A stretch of 64,000 nucleotides of DNA, from the NCBI RefSeq assembly GCF_900182665.1, contig NZ_FXTL01000003.1, forward strand, positions 1-64,000, in the 5' to 3' direction. Below the pieces are notes generated by a model, which did not search any database, was not told where the DNA came from, and saw nothing but the letters and a program-made list of their open reading frames with translations. This DNA is from Propioniciclava tarda. GTDB lineage: Bacteria > Actinomycetota > Actinomycetes > Propionibacteriales > Propionibacteriaceae. Shown piece after piece: positions 1 to 6,982 of the stretch (the stretch's first letter is position 1; each line of letters begins with the position of its first letter). Both the position numbers and the translations under genes were made by a program.

Positions 1-770
1 GGCCGGCCGAAGTGTTGCGCGATCGCGACCAGGGCCATGAACCGGCGGGTGCCGGTGGCGATCATCTGCGACCCGTTGTCCGATACCGCCAGCAGTAGCG
101 GGGTGAGGCCGTCGTCGGCGTCGGGGTCGACCCGGCCGGTCGCCGTCCGAGCCAGGGCTTCCTTCAGCAGGCCCTCGGATTCCAGGGCCGTGGTGAACGC
201 GGCCTGCACTTGGGTGGTGGTCTCCTCGCTGGATACCAGGTGGGTGAGCCACTTGCGGGACACGAGGTCCTCGATGATCAGCACCTTCGCCCCGCAGCGG
301 GTGAAGTGGGTCGTGTCGTAGATCCATAGGGAATTCGGCTTGTAGGACGCCCAGTCCGGGAACGGCTTGCGTTCCCCACGGACCGGCCGCGGCAGCGGAC
401 GAAAGTGCTTGTCAGACTCGATCAACACCCTGCGCACGGTGGACGGTGATGCCCAGAACCGGCCCACATACGAGCCCCGATGCGCCAGCCGCCGGTGGGA
501 GCGGTCCCGTTCGCCCCACTCGTTGAACACCGCCAGAATCTGCTGAACCTCATCGTCGAGGAGACCGTTGACTGCGACCCCGCCGGGCTTCCGGTCGGCC
601 AGGTCCGTGCGCCGGGCCTGCCAGCGTTCGACCCGCCGCCGGCTGATCTTGAGCACCTCGCACACGGCCTGCAAGCTCCAGCCCTCGCCGACCGCGTGGT
701 CCACCAGACCGAGGAGGCCGGCCTTGCCGACGGCGTCGACACGCACCGGAACAGGCCCGGTCACCGCCAT
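1..770 (-). CDS. IS3-like transposase OrfB (DDE integrase core), 3' end outside window
   Basis: Catalytic subunit of an insertion-sequence transposase. The minus-strand frame is open from an ATG at 770 to the left edge (256 residues visible). An N-terminal helix-turn-helix region with RRRVERW is followed by a linker and the start of an rve-type DDE core. The first Asp is in SLWIYDTTHF and the second in AVSDNGSQM; the catalytic Glu lies beyond the edge. The start overlaps the end of the upstream HTH gene in the string ATGGCGGTGA, the usual arrangement for coupled or frameshifted OrfA/OrfB expression. The IS3-like assignment is from overall organisation; other two-ORF DDE families are possible. 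Confidence 0.8.
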   Translation of the reverse strand, partial: MAVTGPVPVRVDAVGKAGLLGLVDHAVGEGWSLQAVCEVLKISRRRVERWQARRTDLADRKPGGVAVNGLLDDEVQQILAVFNEWGERDRSHRRLAHRGSYVGRFWASPSTVRRVLIESDKHFRPLPRPVRGERKPFPDWASYKPNSLWIYDTTHFTRCGAKVLIIEDLVSRKWLTHLVSSEETTTQVQAAFTTALESEGLLKEALARTATGRVDPDADDGLTPLLLAVSDNGSQMIATGTRRFMALVAIAQHFGR

Positions 771-1129
771 CCGGAGCCCCCTTTTCCCTCCAGCAAGGTG
801 AGCTTGACCGCCAACTCCTTCACCGCCTCCGACAGCCGGGCGACCTCGGCGTTCGCGGCCTCCAACTCGACATCCCGGGGGGTCTTGCCCACCCCGGGTT
901 TCGACGCCGACAAGGCCGCCATCGCGCCCTCCTTGGCGACCTGGCGGAGCTTCATGATCGTCGAACGGTCCACCCCCGCCGCCTCCGCGGCGGCGTTGAT
1001 GGTCGTCTCGCCACGCACGAGCTGGAGGAAGATCTCGTACTTCACCGACGGCGCCAACAACTTCTTCGCGCGCCGCGTAGGGCTCGCCGGGCTCGCCCCG
1101 GCATCCTTGTTCGTCGAGGACATCGACAC
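761..1129 (-). CDS. IS transposase OrfA (helix-turn-helix protein)
   Basis: A 122-residue DNA-binding partner of the OrfB transposase immediately downstream. Residues about 25-65 (KYEIFLQLVRGETTINAAAE onward) form a helix-turn-helix of the transposase type, and a heptad-rich stretch near residues 85-115 (ELEAANAEVARLSEAVKEL) looks like a coiled-coil oligomerisation region, as in IS3 OrfA proteins. The TGA at 761-763 lies inside the OrfB start, so OrfB is made by translational coupling or a -1 frameshift. About 60 bases upstream of the ATG are non-coding and should contain the right inverted repeat, near 1180-1215. Confidence 0.8.
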   Translation of the reverse strand: MSMSSTNKDAGASPASPTRRAKKLLAPSVKYEIFLQLVRGETTINAAAEAAGVDRSTIMKLRQVAKEGAMAALSASKPGVGKTPRDVELEAANAEVARLSEAVKELAVKLTLLEGKGGSGWR

Positions 1130-1140
1130 TCACTCTCGGG

Positions 1141-1542
1141 TCAGCCAGACCCCCACAGTGTGGTCTGATTCAAACCCCGAAATGCGACACGATCCCTGAC
1201 GCAAGACAGGAGCGTCGTACGAGGCGCCTTGGCCTTGCTGACACCGCGGAGCCCGTTGATCCGCATCAGCCGTTCCACGGTGCACCGGGCGACATCGGTG
1301 TGCCCCTGCCGACGCAGTTCGTGCCAGACCTTCCGCACGCCGTACACGCCGTAGTTCGCCTGGTGAACCTCAGAGATCAACCGGACCAGACCGGCATCGG
1401 TCAACGCGCGCCGGCTCGCCGGCCTCGACCGGAACGCGTAGTAGGTGCTCGGGGCGATCGGGATCCCGTGAGTGGTCAGGACCCTGCAGATCGGCTCGAC
1501 CCCGTGCTCGTGCTTGTGGTCGTCGATGAACGCGACGATCAC
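1141..1542 (-). pseudogene. IS3-family transposase OrfB, truncated by IS insertion
   Basis: N-terminal piece of an IS3-family OrfB. It starts with GTG at 1542, overlapping the OrfA stop in GTGA, and contains the HTH_21 region typical of IS3 OrfB (NYGVYGVRKVWHELRRQG, then VERLMRINGLRGV). Homology stops after KAKAPRTT. The remaining residues to the stop at 1141 are unrelated readthrough into the leader of the neighbouring IS. The DDE catalytic core (about 200 residues) is missing, so this copy cannot be active. Confidence 0.8.
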
Positions 1543-1917
1543 CGCTGTGGGCGGTCGAGCTCCGCCTGCGCGAAATACGCGCTCGCTTGCCGCAGGATCG
1601 TGTTCGCCCGCCGCAGCTCACGCACCTCACGCTCCAAGGCGACGATCTTCGCCTTGTCGTCGCTGCTGACACCCTCCCGCACGCCGGTATCGACCTCCGC
1701 CTGGCGGACCCAGTTCCGCAACGCCTCCGGATGAATCCCCAACTGCTTGCCGATCCGGCTGATCGCCCCGGCCCGGCTGGCTGGATCCCTCCGCGCCTCC
1801 ACCGCCATCCGAGTGGCGCGCTCCTTCAATTCTTCCGAATACTTCCTCGGTGCTGCCATGACTCCCATCCTTCCGTGTGATGAGAGCCTCCATCAGACCC
1901 GGGGCGATGCAGGCTCA
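1200..1917 (-). mobile_element. IS3-family element remnant (OrfA plus truncated OrfB)
   Basis: The right end is placed at about 1915 because the sequence reading leftward from there on the minus strand, TGATGAGCCTGCATCG, begins immediately after the neighbouring nucleotidyltransferase's last sense codon and looks like an IS3 terminal repeat. The left end was lost or displaced by the second IS. No matching repeat or target duplication could be checked. Confidence 0.55.
1539..1859 (-). CDS. IS3-family transposase OrfA
   Basis: A 106-residue IS3 OrfA starting at the ATG at 1859 (MAAPRKYSEELK). Residues about 5-55 form the helix-turn-helix with IGKQLGIHPEALRNWVRQ, and residues about 70-95 form the leucine-zipper-like segment VALEREVRELRRANTILRQ. 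It is full length for the family and looks intact, but its OrfB partner is truncated, so the element is dead unless helped in trans. An in-frame ATG at 1868 is an alternative start. Confidence 0.85.
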   Translation of the reverse strand: MAAPRKYSEELKERATRMAVEARRDPASRAGAISRIGKQLGIHPEALRNWVRQAEVDTGVREGVSSDDKAKIVALEREVRELRRANTILRQASAYFAQAELDRPQR

Positions 1918-2831
1918 TCACCGGGCAGTCGCTCCCCGCCTTGCCAGACGGATGACCCCGAGCGCTCCCCGCCCCAGCCGGCTGGCTTGCGCGCGCAGAA
2001 CCTCGGCGGCGTTGGCCGGATGACCCACTTGATGGTCGACCCGGTCGGACTTGGGATGGATTGAATACAGGATCGCCCGGACGCGGTCCAAGGCCGTCGG
2101 CGCGGCCTTCACGAAGGCCACCCACAAGTCGAAGACGTCGGCGTCCGGTTGGCCGAGCAGTCGCCAGAGGTCGTACTCGGGACGATGGGCAAACTCATCA
2201 AGGCGTCCGGTGGCGCCGGCCAAGGCCACATCGGCGCCGAACGCTACCGCCAACATGCGCACCCGGCCTTGGATGGCCGTTGTGGCGTTAGTCCACGGGG
2301 GGCCCACGTCGGCCGACGCGGGCCCCCCGTTCCGTGCGGCGTGCAGGAGAAGCAGCAACCGCTGCGCGTCCACGCTTGGGGCTGGGCACGGGCGGCCCGC
2401 GATGTCCCTCGACTGCCGTTCGCTCCAGAGGGCTGCGAAGGCACGTTCGGGGGTGACTCGGATGCCGGGGAAACGGATGTGGACGTCGGCACCGCCGAGT
2501 TCGGGGTGCGACCAATCCTCCGAGTGCTCCACGGCGCCGCCGCTGTACAGGCGCGTCTTGCGTTGCCAGCCGTGCCGCCTCAACGCAGCCTGAAACCGCT
2601 TGAGGTGCTCCGGGCGGACAAGGATGTCGGCGTCCGCGCTGAGTCGGGGGAGTGCACGCTCCTCCGCGCTGGCGTCGGCGGGGGCCTCCGGTCTGGTGGG
2701 AAGGAGCGAGGCGTCCACGGCCGCCCCCTTGATGTGCAGGATGTCGGCGCCGCAGGAGTCCGCGATGGCCTGCAGTGTGGCGTGGGCGAGGCGGGTGCGG
2801 AGGTCAGCGGGATCGGCGGCAACTCAGCCAT
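1918..2831 (-). CDS. NTP_transf_5-type nucleotidyltransferase, start region frameshifted
   Basis: Uncharacterised nucleotidyltransferase-fold protein (PF14907 type) of about 301 residues. The family signature is present: a helix then ILHIKGAAVDAS, the acidic site LSADADILVRPEHL, and later HSEDWSHPELGGADVHIR. The coding frame that holds KGAA has no ATG, GTG or TTG between the upstream gene's TGA (2824-2826) and the GTG at 2718, which is inside the domain. An ATG at 2831 overlaps the upstream stop (ATGGCTGA) as expected for an operon, but it is in another frame. One missing base near 2810-2820 would join them, so a frameshift or sequencing error is likely. The stop abuts the IS end and may be supplied by it. 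It is the last gene of an HprK-PqqD-nucleotidyltransferase operon. Confidence 0.65.
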
Positions 2832-3096
2832 GGTCGACCTCCCGCAGGACCCCTTGGGCGATGAGGGTGGCCACCGCCGCGCGGGTGGCGTCCACTGCGC
2901 TGCCCTCGGCAGGCGCGCCGAAGGTGGCGACGAGGGCGTCCGCCAACTCGTCGAGCGTGCGCGGCGTCGTGGTGTGCGTCACCAGGTGGGTCCCGAGCGG
3001 GCCAAGCCGGACGTAGCGATCCTCGTAGAGCAGGATGCATTCGCCGCCGAGCACCAGCTGGTCGAGCGCGTCGGCGCGCAAGTACGAGGCGGTCAC
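2824..3096 (-). CDS. PqqD-like peptide-chaperone-family protein 1
   Basis: A 90-residue PqqD-family protein, the fold used as a peptide-recognition element (RRE) in RiPP pathways and found in HPr-rel-A gene sets. It starts with a short beta pair (ECILLYEDRYVRLGPLGTHLV) and continues with a winged-helix pattern: TLDELADALVATFG, then a helix ending in LIAQGVLREV. The GTG start at 3096 overlaps the kinase stop by four bases (GTGA), indicating tight coupling. No peptide-modifying enzyme such as a radical-SAM protein is adjacent. Its likely partners are the kinase and nucleotidyltransferase flanking it; the substrate is unknown. Confidence 0.7.
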   Translation of the reverse strand: MTASYLRADALDQLVLGGECILLYEDRYVRLGPLGTHLVTHTTTPRTLDELADALVATFGAPAEGSAVDATRAAVATLIAQGVLREVDHG

Positions 3097-3896
3097 GCGA
3101 CGTCCCCGATCAGGTCGGCGGCCAGCGGCACCAGGTCGTCGGCCTCGGCGTACGAGCACCGCAGCACGGGCCCCCACCGGTCGGCCAGGTCAGCCAGCCT
3201 GCGCAGAGGTTGGGGGAGCCGGCTCAGCGACGAAGTCTCCGGCAAGATCTGCTCGACGGCGTCCAGGGTGCTGAGGTCGACGATGTCCGGTGCGCCGGCG
3301 TGCCCGGGTGGGCGATCCAGCAGGATCACCCGGCGGACGGTCGGCTCGGGGTGGGCCCGGGCCAGGCCGAGGTCGTCGGGGGACGCCTCCTCTTTCTGTC
3401 CGCCTCCGGGCACGCGTAGCGACAGCGGCTTGGGGTACTGGTGGACGCGCCCGGAGTCGTCGATGCCGACTGTCTCGTCGGTGAGGTAGCCGTACCGGCG
3501 GCCCAGGGTGCGAGCCAAGGTGGTCTTCCCGGTGCCGCCGGGAGCCACGAACACGAGGCTCTCGCCCGTGACCGGGTGGCTGACCGCCCCCGCGTGCAGC
3601 ATCAGCAGTCGACCGACCTGCGCCGCGATCAGGCGACGTGTCACGTCCTGGGTGAGTCGTTGGAGGGCCATCGCCTGTCCGAGCCCGGGATTGCCGGGCG
3701 CTCCCACGGAAGCTGGACCGGGGGCCGGAACGAAGACCTCGAGCGGCTCCGCAACGCGGGCGGGCGCGCGGGGGCCCTCGGCTAGGCACCGCGACCAAGC
3801 GCGCTCGGCAGCGCCGAGAAGGAGCTGGGTTGCTGGCCCAACGAACCGCACCTCGACCGACGCGTCGAGCGCCGCGAGGTGCAGGGCGTGGAGCAT
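3093..3896 (-). CDS. HprK-related kinase (HPr-rel-A type)
   Basis: P-loop protein of 267 residues related to HPr kinase and PEP-carboxykinase-like ATPases. The Walker A is APGGTGKTT, followed by a segment with YLTDETVGI (the acidic position usual after the P-loop in HprK) and YPKPLSLRV, which is characteristic of the HprK-related families. I chose the ATG at 3896 (MLHALHL). A GTG at 4007 in the same frame would leave only 38 bp to the divergent kinase gene and would put a perfect palindrome inside the coding region. No PTS HPr gene is nearby, so classical carbon-catabolite signalling is unlikely. The phosphorylation target is unknown. Confidence 0.65.
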   Translation of the reverse strand: MLHALHLAALDASVEVRFVGPATQLLLGAAERAWSRCLAEGPRAPARVAEPLEVFVPAPGPASVGAPGNPGLGQAMALQRLTQDVTRRLIAAQVGRLLMLHAGAVSHPVTGESLVFVAPGGTGKTTLARTLGRRYGYLTDETVGIDDSGRVHQYPKPLSLRVPGGGQKEEASPDDLGLARAHPEPTVRRVILLDRPPGHAGAPDIVDLSTLDAVEQILPETSSLSRLPQPLRRLADLADRWGPVLRCSYAEADDLVPLAADLIGDVA

Positions 3897-3909
3897 GGGG
3901 GCGACGTTA

Positions 3910-3937
3910 CCAATTCGGGCCGTCCCGCCCGAATTGG
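3910..3937. promoter_or_regulatory. Perfect 11-bp inverted repeat in the divergent promoter region (candidate operator)
   Basis: CCAATTCGGGC (3910-3920), a 6-base spacer, then GCCCGAATTGG (3927-3937). It lies 14 bases upstream of the preferred start of the HprK-related gene and about 110 bases upstream of the Wzc-like gene. It is AT-richer than its surroundings and has no T-tract, which fits a repressor or activator site better than a terminator. Confidence 0.5.
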
Positions 3938-4045
3938 CTCGGGCCAACAGGGAGGCAACTCCTATTGGGAGGCTCTCGCCCGTTCCGGTAACCTGACTAG
4001 TGTTCACCCCGCGACACTGGGGTTTGCCGCGAACGGAAGGGCGAC

Positions 4046-5440
4046 GTGGAACTCCTCGATTACTGGCGACTGGTCAGGCGCAACTGGGTGGTGCTCCTGG
4101 CCTCGACCCTCGTGGGGTTGGCCCTCGCAGCCGTCTACACGCTGGTGCAGCCCACGCTCTACTCGGCCACCGCGTCCGCCTATGTGGTGGCTGGCACGAC
4201 GGGCACCACAGGCGACGCCCTCGCTGGCAGCGCGCTGGCGAAGGCTAAGGCGCAGACCTACCTTCCGTTGGTGACCAGTCAGCAGGTGGCAACCCGCATC
4301 ACCGAGGATCTCGGGCTGGGGTCGACGGAGGGTATCGCGTCCAGCCTCGAGGGCACCGTTGCCAAGGAGTCGGTGCTCCTCCAGATCACCGCCACATCAT
4401 CCTCCGCCGACGCGGCGAGCCGGCTCGCGGACGCCGCCATCCGCGCCACTGCCGCCGAGGTCGAAGCGCTCGAGACGATCAATCCCGCAGGTGCGGCCAA
4501 CCCGTCGACCGTGATCAAGGTCGTGCCGGTGCAGCAGGCTGCGACCCCGGCCGTCCGGACCTCGCCGACGTTGTCGCGTAACTTCGCCATCGGGCCCCTG
4601 CTGGGTCTCATGGCCGGCTTCGTGATCGCGCTCGTGCGTCGTGTTGCCGACCGGCGCGTCCGGACCTCCGTCGAGGCCGAGGAGCACACAGGTGTCGGTA
4701 CGCTCGGCATCATCCCCGACGCCCCGGAGCTCGCCGGAGGTGTCGTCCTCTCCGGCAACATGGGGCCCGCGGCCGAGGCGATGCGCCTGCTGCGCACCAA
4801 CATCCGCTTCGTCAGCGTCGACCAACCCCCGCGGAGCATCGTGGTGACGTCCGCCAACCCTGACGAGGGCAAGTCCACCATCGCGGCGCACCTTGCGGTG
4901 ATGCTGGCCGAATCCGGGCAGCCGACGGTGCTGATCGACGGCGACCTGCGGCGTCCGACGTTGGCTGGGCTGTTCGACGTCGACGGGACAGTGGGCCTCT
5001 CCCAGGTGCTCGCCCGGACCGTGCCCCTGGCGGACGTCCTGATAGACGGCCCCCACCCGAACTTGCGGCTGCTGGCGGCCGGGCGTGTTCCCCCGAACCC
5101 GAGCGAGCTCGTCGGTTCGGAGCGGATGCAGGGCTTGATCGCCGAGCTCGCCGCCACACACCTGGTCATCATCGACGCCCCGCCGCTGCTGGCCGTGACC
5201 GACGCGGGGCTGCTGACGGTGGCCAGCGACGGTGCCCTGCTGGTCATCAAGGCCGGGGGAACCTTCAAGGAGCAGGCTTCGCTCTGCCGTGACACCCTCG
5301 ACAAGGTCGGGGGCGTCCTGCTGGGGACCGTGCTGAACCTCGTCTCCAAGAAGGACATGGGCTCGGCGCGCTACGGCTACGGCTACTCCAGTCACGTGAC
5401 CGAGTACTACTCGCGGCGCGAAGCCCAGCACGGGCCCTAG
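4046..5440 (+). CDS. Wzc/CpsD-type polysaccharide co-polymerase and BY-kinase
   Basis: Bacterial tyrosine autokinase that controls chain length and export of a Wzx/Wzy-type polysaccharide at the membrane; 464 residues. The N-terminal Wzz domain has TM1 at residues 14-34 and TM2 at about 181-199, with an extracytoplasmic helical region between. The kinase domain has Walker A SANPDEGKST (269-278), Walker A' LIDGDLRRP (296-304) and Walker B LVIIDAPP (373-380). The tail carries a tyrosine cluster (YGYGY and EYYS), the expected autophosphorylation site. The start is GTG. A LMW tyrosine phosphatase at 6437-6982 is its probable antagonist. Here Wzz and kinase are fused in one chain, as in proteobacterial Wzc and many actinobacteria. 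Confidence 0.9.
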   Translation: MELLDYWRLVRRNWVVLLASTLVGLALAAVYTLVQPTLYSATASAYVVAGTTGTTGDALAGSALAKAKAQTYLPLVTSQQVATRITEDLGLGSTEGIASSLEGTVAKESVLLQITATSSSADAASRLADAAIRATAAEVEALETINPAGAANPSTVIKVVPVQQAATPAVRTSPTLSRNFAIGPLLGLMAGFVIALVRRVADRRVRTSVEAEEHTGVGTLGIIPDAPELAGGVVLSGNMGPAAEAMRLLRTNIRFVSVDQPPRSIVVTSANPDEGKSTIAAHLAVMLAESGQPTVLIDGDLRRPTLAGLFDVDGTVGLSQVLARTVPLADVLIDGPHPNLRLLAAGRVPPNPSELVGSERMQGLIAELAATHLVIIDAPPLLAVTDAGLLTVASDGALLVIKAGGTFKEQASLCRDTLDKVGGVLLGTVLNLVSKKDMGSARYGYGYSSHVTEYYSRREAQHGP

Positions 5441-5503
5441 GGTCGGGGTGCCTTCCGCGATAGCAGTCGCGCACAGCGGGCCGTCGAAGAACCCTTGAAG
5501 GCC

Positions 5504-5524
5504 CCGGCCCGTCTCGCGGGCCGG
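5504..5524 (+). terminator. GC-only hairpin after the Wzc-like gene
   Basis: CCGGCCCG, loop TCTCG, then CGGGCCGG: eight perfect pairs, 64 bases after the stop codon. There is no downstream T-run, so it may be a weak terminator or an mRNA-stabilising hairpin. The rest of the 205-base gap to the next gene holds only that gene's leader, ending in GAGGAG before the ATG. Confidence 0.4.
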
Positions 5525-5645
5525 CCGACAGGCGCCGAACGCTCGCACGCGCTAGGCTCCTGAGCGACGCATTTCCTGCCGCCACTCTCACGGGCGCACG
5601 CGCCCACTGATTCCCTTGAGGTTGCTCTAGAACGAGGAGACCAAG

Positions 5646-6059
5646 ATGTCTGACCTGACCGACCTGACTGAAAATTCCGTGGGCCGTCCGAGCCGGCGCC
5701 AGGTGCTCGTCGGCACCGCATGGGCCGTGCCCGTGGTGATGGGTGTCGGGGCTACGCCGGCGATGGCTGCCAGCAGCGTGGTGAGCGTCGGGGTTACTAC
5801 TTCGGGCAACAATGGGAAGACTGTCACGTTCACGTTTACGTTCACCGACGCCAAGCCGAACGATACGGTGCAGATCACCGCGTTCGGCGACGGCTTCAAG
5901 GTGTCAGGTCAAATGCCGAGTGCCGTAACTATTTCCAACAACAGCGCCGTCATCACTGTCCACACCCCGACGAACCCGAGCAATCCGAAGAAGACTTACA
6001 GCGTCACTTACTTGGTGTCGGGTGTGGTGGGTTCGAAGACGACTTACTTCAGTTACTGA
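5646..6059 (+). CDS. Small Tat-type exported beta-rich protein
   Basis: A 137-residue protein of unknown function. Residues 18-45 form a Tat-like signal: SRRQVLVGTAWAVP, a hydrophobic core, then ATPAMAAS with probable cleavage after AMA. The mature part is about 90 residues, Ser/Thr/Val-rich with alternating patterns (VTFTFTFTDA, YSVTYLVSG), suggesting an Ig-like beta sandwich ending in two aromatic residues (FSY). It contains no cysteine. A strong SD (GAGGAG, spacing 7) precedes the ATG. It sits between the BY-kinase and the second PqqD-like gene. Its signal resembles that of the protein at 60482-60961. It could be a surface component or substrate of the neighbouring system; this is inference. 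Confidence 0.75.
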   Translation: MSDLTDLTENSVGRPSRRQVLVGTAWAVPVVMGVGATPAMAASSVVSVGVTTSGNNGKTVTFTFTFTDAKPNDTVQITAFGDGFKVSGQMPSAVTISNNSAVITVHTPTNPSNPKKTYSVTYLVSGVVGSKTTYFSY

Positions 6060-6071
6060 CATTGGTCCAAG

Positions 6072-6440
6072 CTAGGGAGTTTTTCGCTCGCCAGACAATT
6101 CCCACCCTGAGTGCCGACACGGCAACTGCGGGCTGGGCGCCTCAGTTGGGTTGGCCAGGAGCCCAGCGCCGGACAGGTCCTGCAAGAACGTCCCGACGGC
6201 TTCTGCGATGTCAGCGGACGGGCGCCCGACCAGTCTGGCGACCTCGCTGGCCACGTCGCCGCCCTCGATGGCGACCAGCCAGATCAAGCGTGCAGTGCCC
6301 TTGAGGAGCACGGTCCGGCCCTCGGGGACGACTGTCAGGTACAGCTCCTCGGCCACGCCGAAGTCTGGGCCATCCACCCAAGCGACGTTGTCCGGCACGC
6401 GGTAGGAATGCGACGGCTGGGCTTGCTCGTGGGAACTCAC
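6072..6440 (-). CDS. PqqD-like protein 2
   Basis: A 122-residue second PqqD-family protein. The start is GTG at 6440, overlapping the phosphatase stop in GTGA. The fold pattern matches: a beta pair (ELYLTVVPEGRTVLLKG), then a helix with ARLIWLVAIEGG, a winged-helix middle (SEVARLVGRPSADIAEAVGT) and a last helix with LQDLSGAGLL. A roughly 25-residue Pro/Ser-rich tail follows. It is last in the SGNH-phosphatase-PqqD operon and converges on the exported-protein gene with a 12-base gap. Two PqqD-like proteins within 4 kb flank the tyrosine kinase, which suggests paired adaptor roles rather than a PQQ pathway; no pqqA, C or E genes are present. Confidence 0.65.
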   Translation of the reverse strand: MSSHEQAQPSHSYRVPDNVAWVDGPDFGVAEELYLTVVPEGRTVLLKGTARLIWLVAIEGGDVASEVARLVGRPSADIAEAVGTFLQDLSGAGLLANPTEAPSPQLPCRHSGWELSGERKTP

Positions 6441-6982
6441 GCGGGCTGACCTCCCGAGCCGGCCAACCGGGGCAGGATTCCTGCCAGGAGACGATCGAGG
6501 TGCGTGGCGCACTGGGCGGCCGCCTCGGCTCCCCGTCCGTACGGGTCGGGCACGTCGCCTGACGCGTGAGTCGGCCTGCGAATCCGGTGAGCCTCGGCGA
6601 GGAGACCACGGGGGTCCAGGCCCGGTGCGGCGGCGGCCAGGTCGGCGAACTGCTGCAATGTGAAGGTGTGCCGGAACGCCCCGGGCCATTCGTCGAGGAT
6701 GAAATCGCGGTGCAGGGATTCCGCAGTGAGGATCAGTTGCACCTCGCGGATGATTTCCGGGGTGAGCCGCCGCGACCTGAACCGGGAGGGGTCTCCGTGC
6801 CGGGAGCGCACCTCCGCTGCCATGGGCGGGTCCATGGGCTGGTCGACCCAGCCGTGCGTGCCGGCGCTGGAGACCCGAACCGGGGCGTCCGCACCGAGCA
6901 GCTGTTCCGACCGGACCGTCGCGTACGCCGACCGACAGATGTTCGCCGTGCACACGAACAGCACGCGAAGCGGGTCAGTCAT
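6437..6982 (-). CDS. Low-molecular-weight protein-tyrosine phosphatase (Wzb-like)
   Basis: Cytoplasmic phosphatase of 181 residues that probably dephosphorylates the BY-kinase encoded at 4046-5440. The N-terminal P-loop is CTANICRS with catalytic Cys11 and Arg17 (C-X5-R). The general-acid region DPYG is present near residue 150. Start at the ATG at 6982, overlapping the upstream stop in ATGA. A 35-residue insertion around [19 protein letters not shown] is usual for actinobacterial members. It belongs to the same short operon as the SGNH protein and PqqD-like protein 2. Confidence 0.88.
   Translation of the reverse strand: MTDPLRVLFVCTANICRSAYATVRSEQLLGADAPVRVSSAGTHGWVDQPMDPPMAAEVRSRHGDPSRFRSRRLTPEIIREVQLILTAESLHRDFILDEWPGAFRHTFTLQQFADLAAAAPGLDPRGLLAEAHRIRRPTHASGDVPDPYGRGAEAAAQCATHLDRLLAGILPRLAGSGGQPA

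Larger units (their letters stand above)
1..1200 (-). mobile_element. IS3-like element, right part (left end outside window), inserted into a second IS
   Basis: Two overlapping transposase genes plus the upstream non-coding end. The right boundary is inferred: around 1195-1215 the downstream element's OrfB loses its family sequence right after KAKAPRTT and runs into the leader of this element. The exact terminal repeat could not be matched because the left end is not in the window. Confidence 0.6.

Noticed and set aside
2824-2826. Natural TGA readthrough joining PqqD and the nucleotidyltransferase into one protein
   Set aside because: Attractive because both share a frame, but the overlapping ATGGCTGA and a one-base loss explain it more simply; no readthrough context or selenocysteine signal was seen.
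3897-4007. Extended N-terminus for the HprK-related kinase from the GTG at 4007
   Set aside because: It would leave 38 bases for two divergent promoters and place the perfect palindrome in coding sequence.
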